Part shown: positions 63,201 through 64,000 of the stretch, one piece after another | Position numbering within the stretch: position 1 is the first letter of the stretch | Layout: each line of letters begins with the position of its first letter | Source of the DNA: Pachypanchax playfairii | Taxonomy: Eukaryota; Chordata; Actinopteri; Cyprinodontiformes; Aplocheilidae | NCBI GenBank assembly: GCA_006937955.1 | Contig: SSNP01000002.1 | Location: 9,679,336-9,743,335, forward strand | Reading direction: 5' to 3' | DNA length: 64,000 bases | Notes under the pieces: generated by a model | Told to the model about the DNA's origin: nothing | The model's database searches: none | The model's input: only the letters and a program-made list of their open reading frames with translations | Translations under genes and position numbers: made by a program

Positions 63201-64000
63201 GGGAAAGAAATGTAGTCAAAGGTTGTTCAATCCCATAGAAATGTAAAGATAAAATAATTTGTCCATGAAGATGTTTGTGATTCTGAGATAAAAGCTGTTC
63301 CGGTTTCCCTGACACAAATTCACAGACTTTGTACACAACAAGAGGGAGGGTTTGTCTTTGTGGTTTTAGAGAAGACAATGAGCAGGATACCAAAGTATTC
63401 ATGTCATCACATTCACACCCTCGTCAGCATGCCAGCATCCTCAGGGCAAGCACATGGATCTGTTTACAACGTGGTTCAGAGAAGAGAAAAAGACTTGCAT
63501 TCTGATACTAATGCACATGGCATTAATGGAAAAACAAGGAGATTGTGCTGCTGCAAAAAAGCACTGATGCTCCACCATCACTCACTGTTGTCCCTTAAGC
63601 CTTTAAGGCTGGATGCTCACAGGACAAAGATGAAGCCAAGAATCCTGAGGTAGCATGAATATTGAAAGCATTTGTATGTCACTCACAATCTTCATCCAGT
63701 GCTCATAGGCGATGCAGACCATGTGGCCTTTTTATAGCAAACAGGAAACTTAGTGTGTGTGATGAGGTTGGTGGAAAGACATATACAGAATGTGCAGAAG
63801 TTCTGCTATTGTTTCATAATCTAACAGCACCAACTTTACAGTAATCACACTCTGGCAGCAAGTCTGTCTTCTTGTTTTAAATTCATTAATATTGTACAAC
63901 CTTTATTTCAATTTGTTGACAAAAATGTACCAAAAATGGACGACTGAGGCTGTTATTGGTTTATATGAGGGTCTGAGTTCTTCCCACAGAAAGATGATCC

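Larger units (their letters stand above)
57852..64000. other. Region upstream of calcrl
   Basis: Holds the calcrl promoter and any non-coding first exon, neither of which I can place. TFPI lies on this side of CALCRL in other vertebrates, but no Kunitz-domain exon was seen on either strand. Apart from the element at 59521-60273 I find no supportable gene. The 125-residue minus frame at 62370-62747 shows no domain. Confidence 0.5.

Overview
This is a vertebrate nuclear sequence, almost certainly from a ray-finned (teleost) fish. It is AT-rich with large introns and GT-AG splicing. Many dispersed repeats have a look I recognise from teleost genomes. No operons, prokaryotic genes or CRISPR arrays are present. 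Only three protein-coding genes can be supported, and they were assembled exon by exon because single open frames do not reveal them.

Layout: 1-9060 is repeat-bearing intergenic DNA. 9294-17825 (+) is a complete eight-exon fam171b, a single-pass membrane protein of 663 residues. It is preceded by a GATA tetranucleotide array and a GC box. 20543-23040 (+) is a compact gene for a 290-residue protein with a CARD at each end, which I cannot assign to a named family. A LINE tail sits in its fourth intron. About 23.2-50.5 kb is a gene desert of repeats: an inverted repeat pair, a MITE-like element with unusual hairpin arms, a LINE relic and several common fish repeats. 50512-57817 (-) is a complete 12-coding-exon calcrl (calcitonin receptor-like receptor, 476 residues). 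57.9-64 kb is intergenic and holds a TTAA-flanked element carrying a fossil first exon.

The fam171b (+) / calcrl (-) pairing matches the vertebrate neighbourhood seen on human chromosome 2q32, where ZSWIM2 lies between them. No ZSWIM2-like exon was recognised here; the double-CARD gene occupies part of that interval. The three genes do not form a pathway: calcrl makes CGRP/adrenomedullin receptors with RAMPs, fam171b is a neuronal-type membrane protein of poorly known role, and the CARD gene is probably an innate-immunity or cell-death adaptor.

Most worth checking: the double-CARD gene; two TTAA-flanked elements (11736-12353 and 59521-60273) that each carry an ATG-plus-splice-donor first-exon module; a GC-AG intron and an apparently short C-terminus in fam171b; and the hairpin-armed element at 33640-33958.
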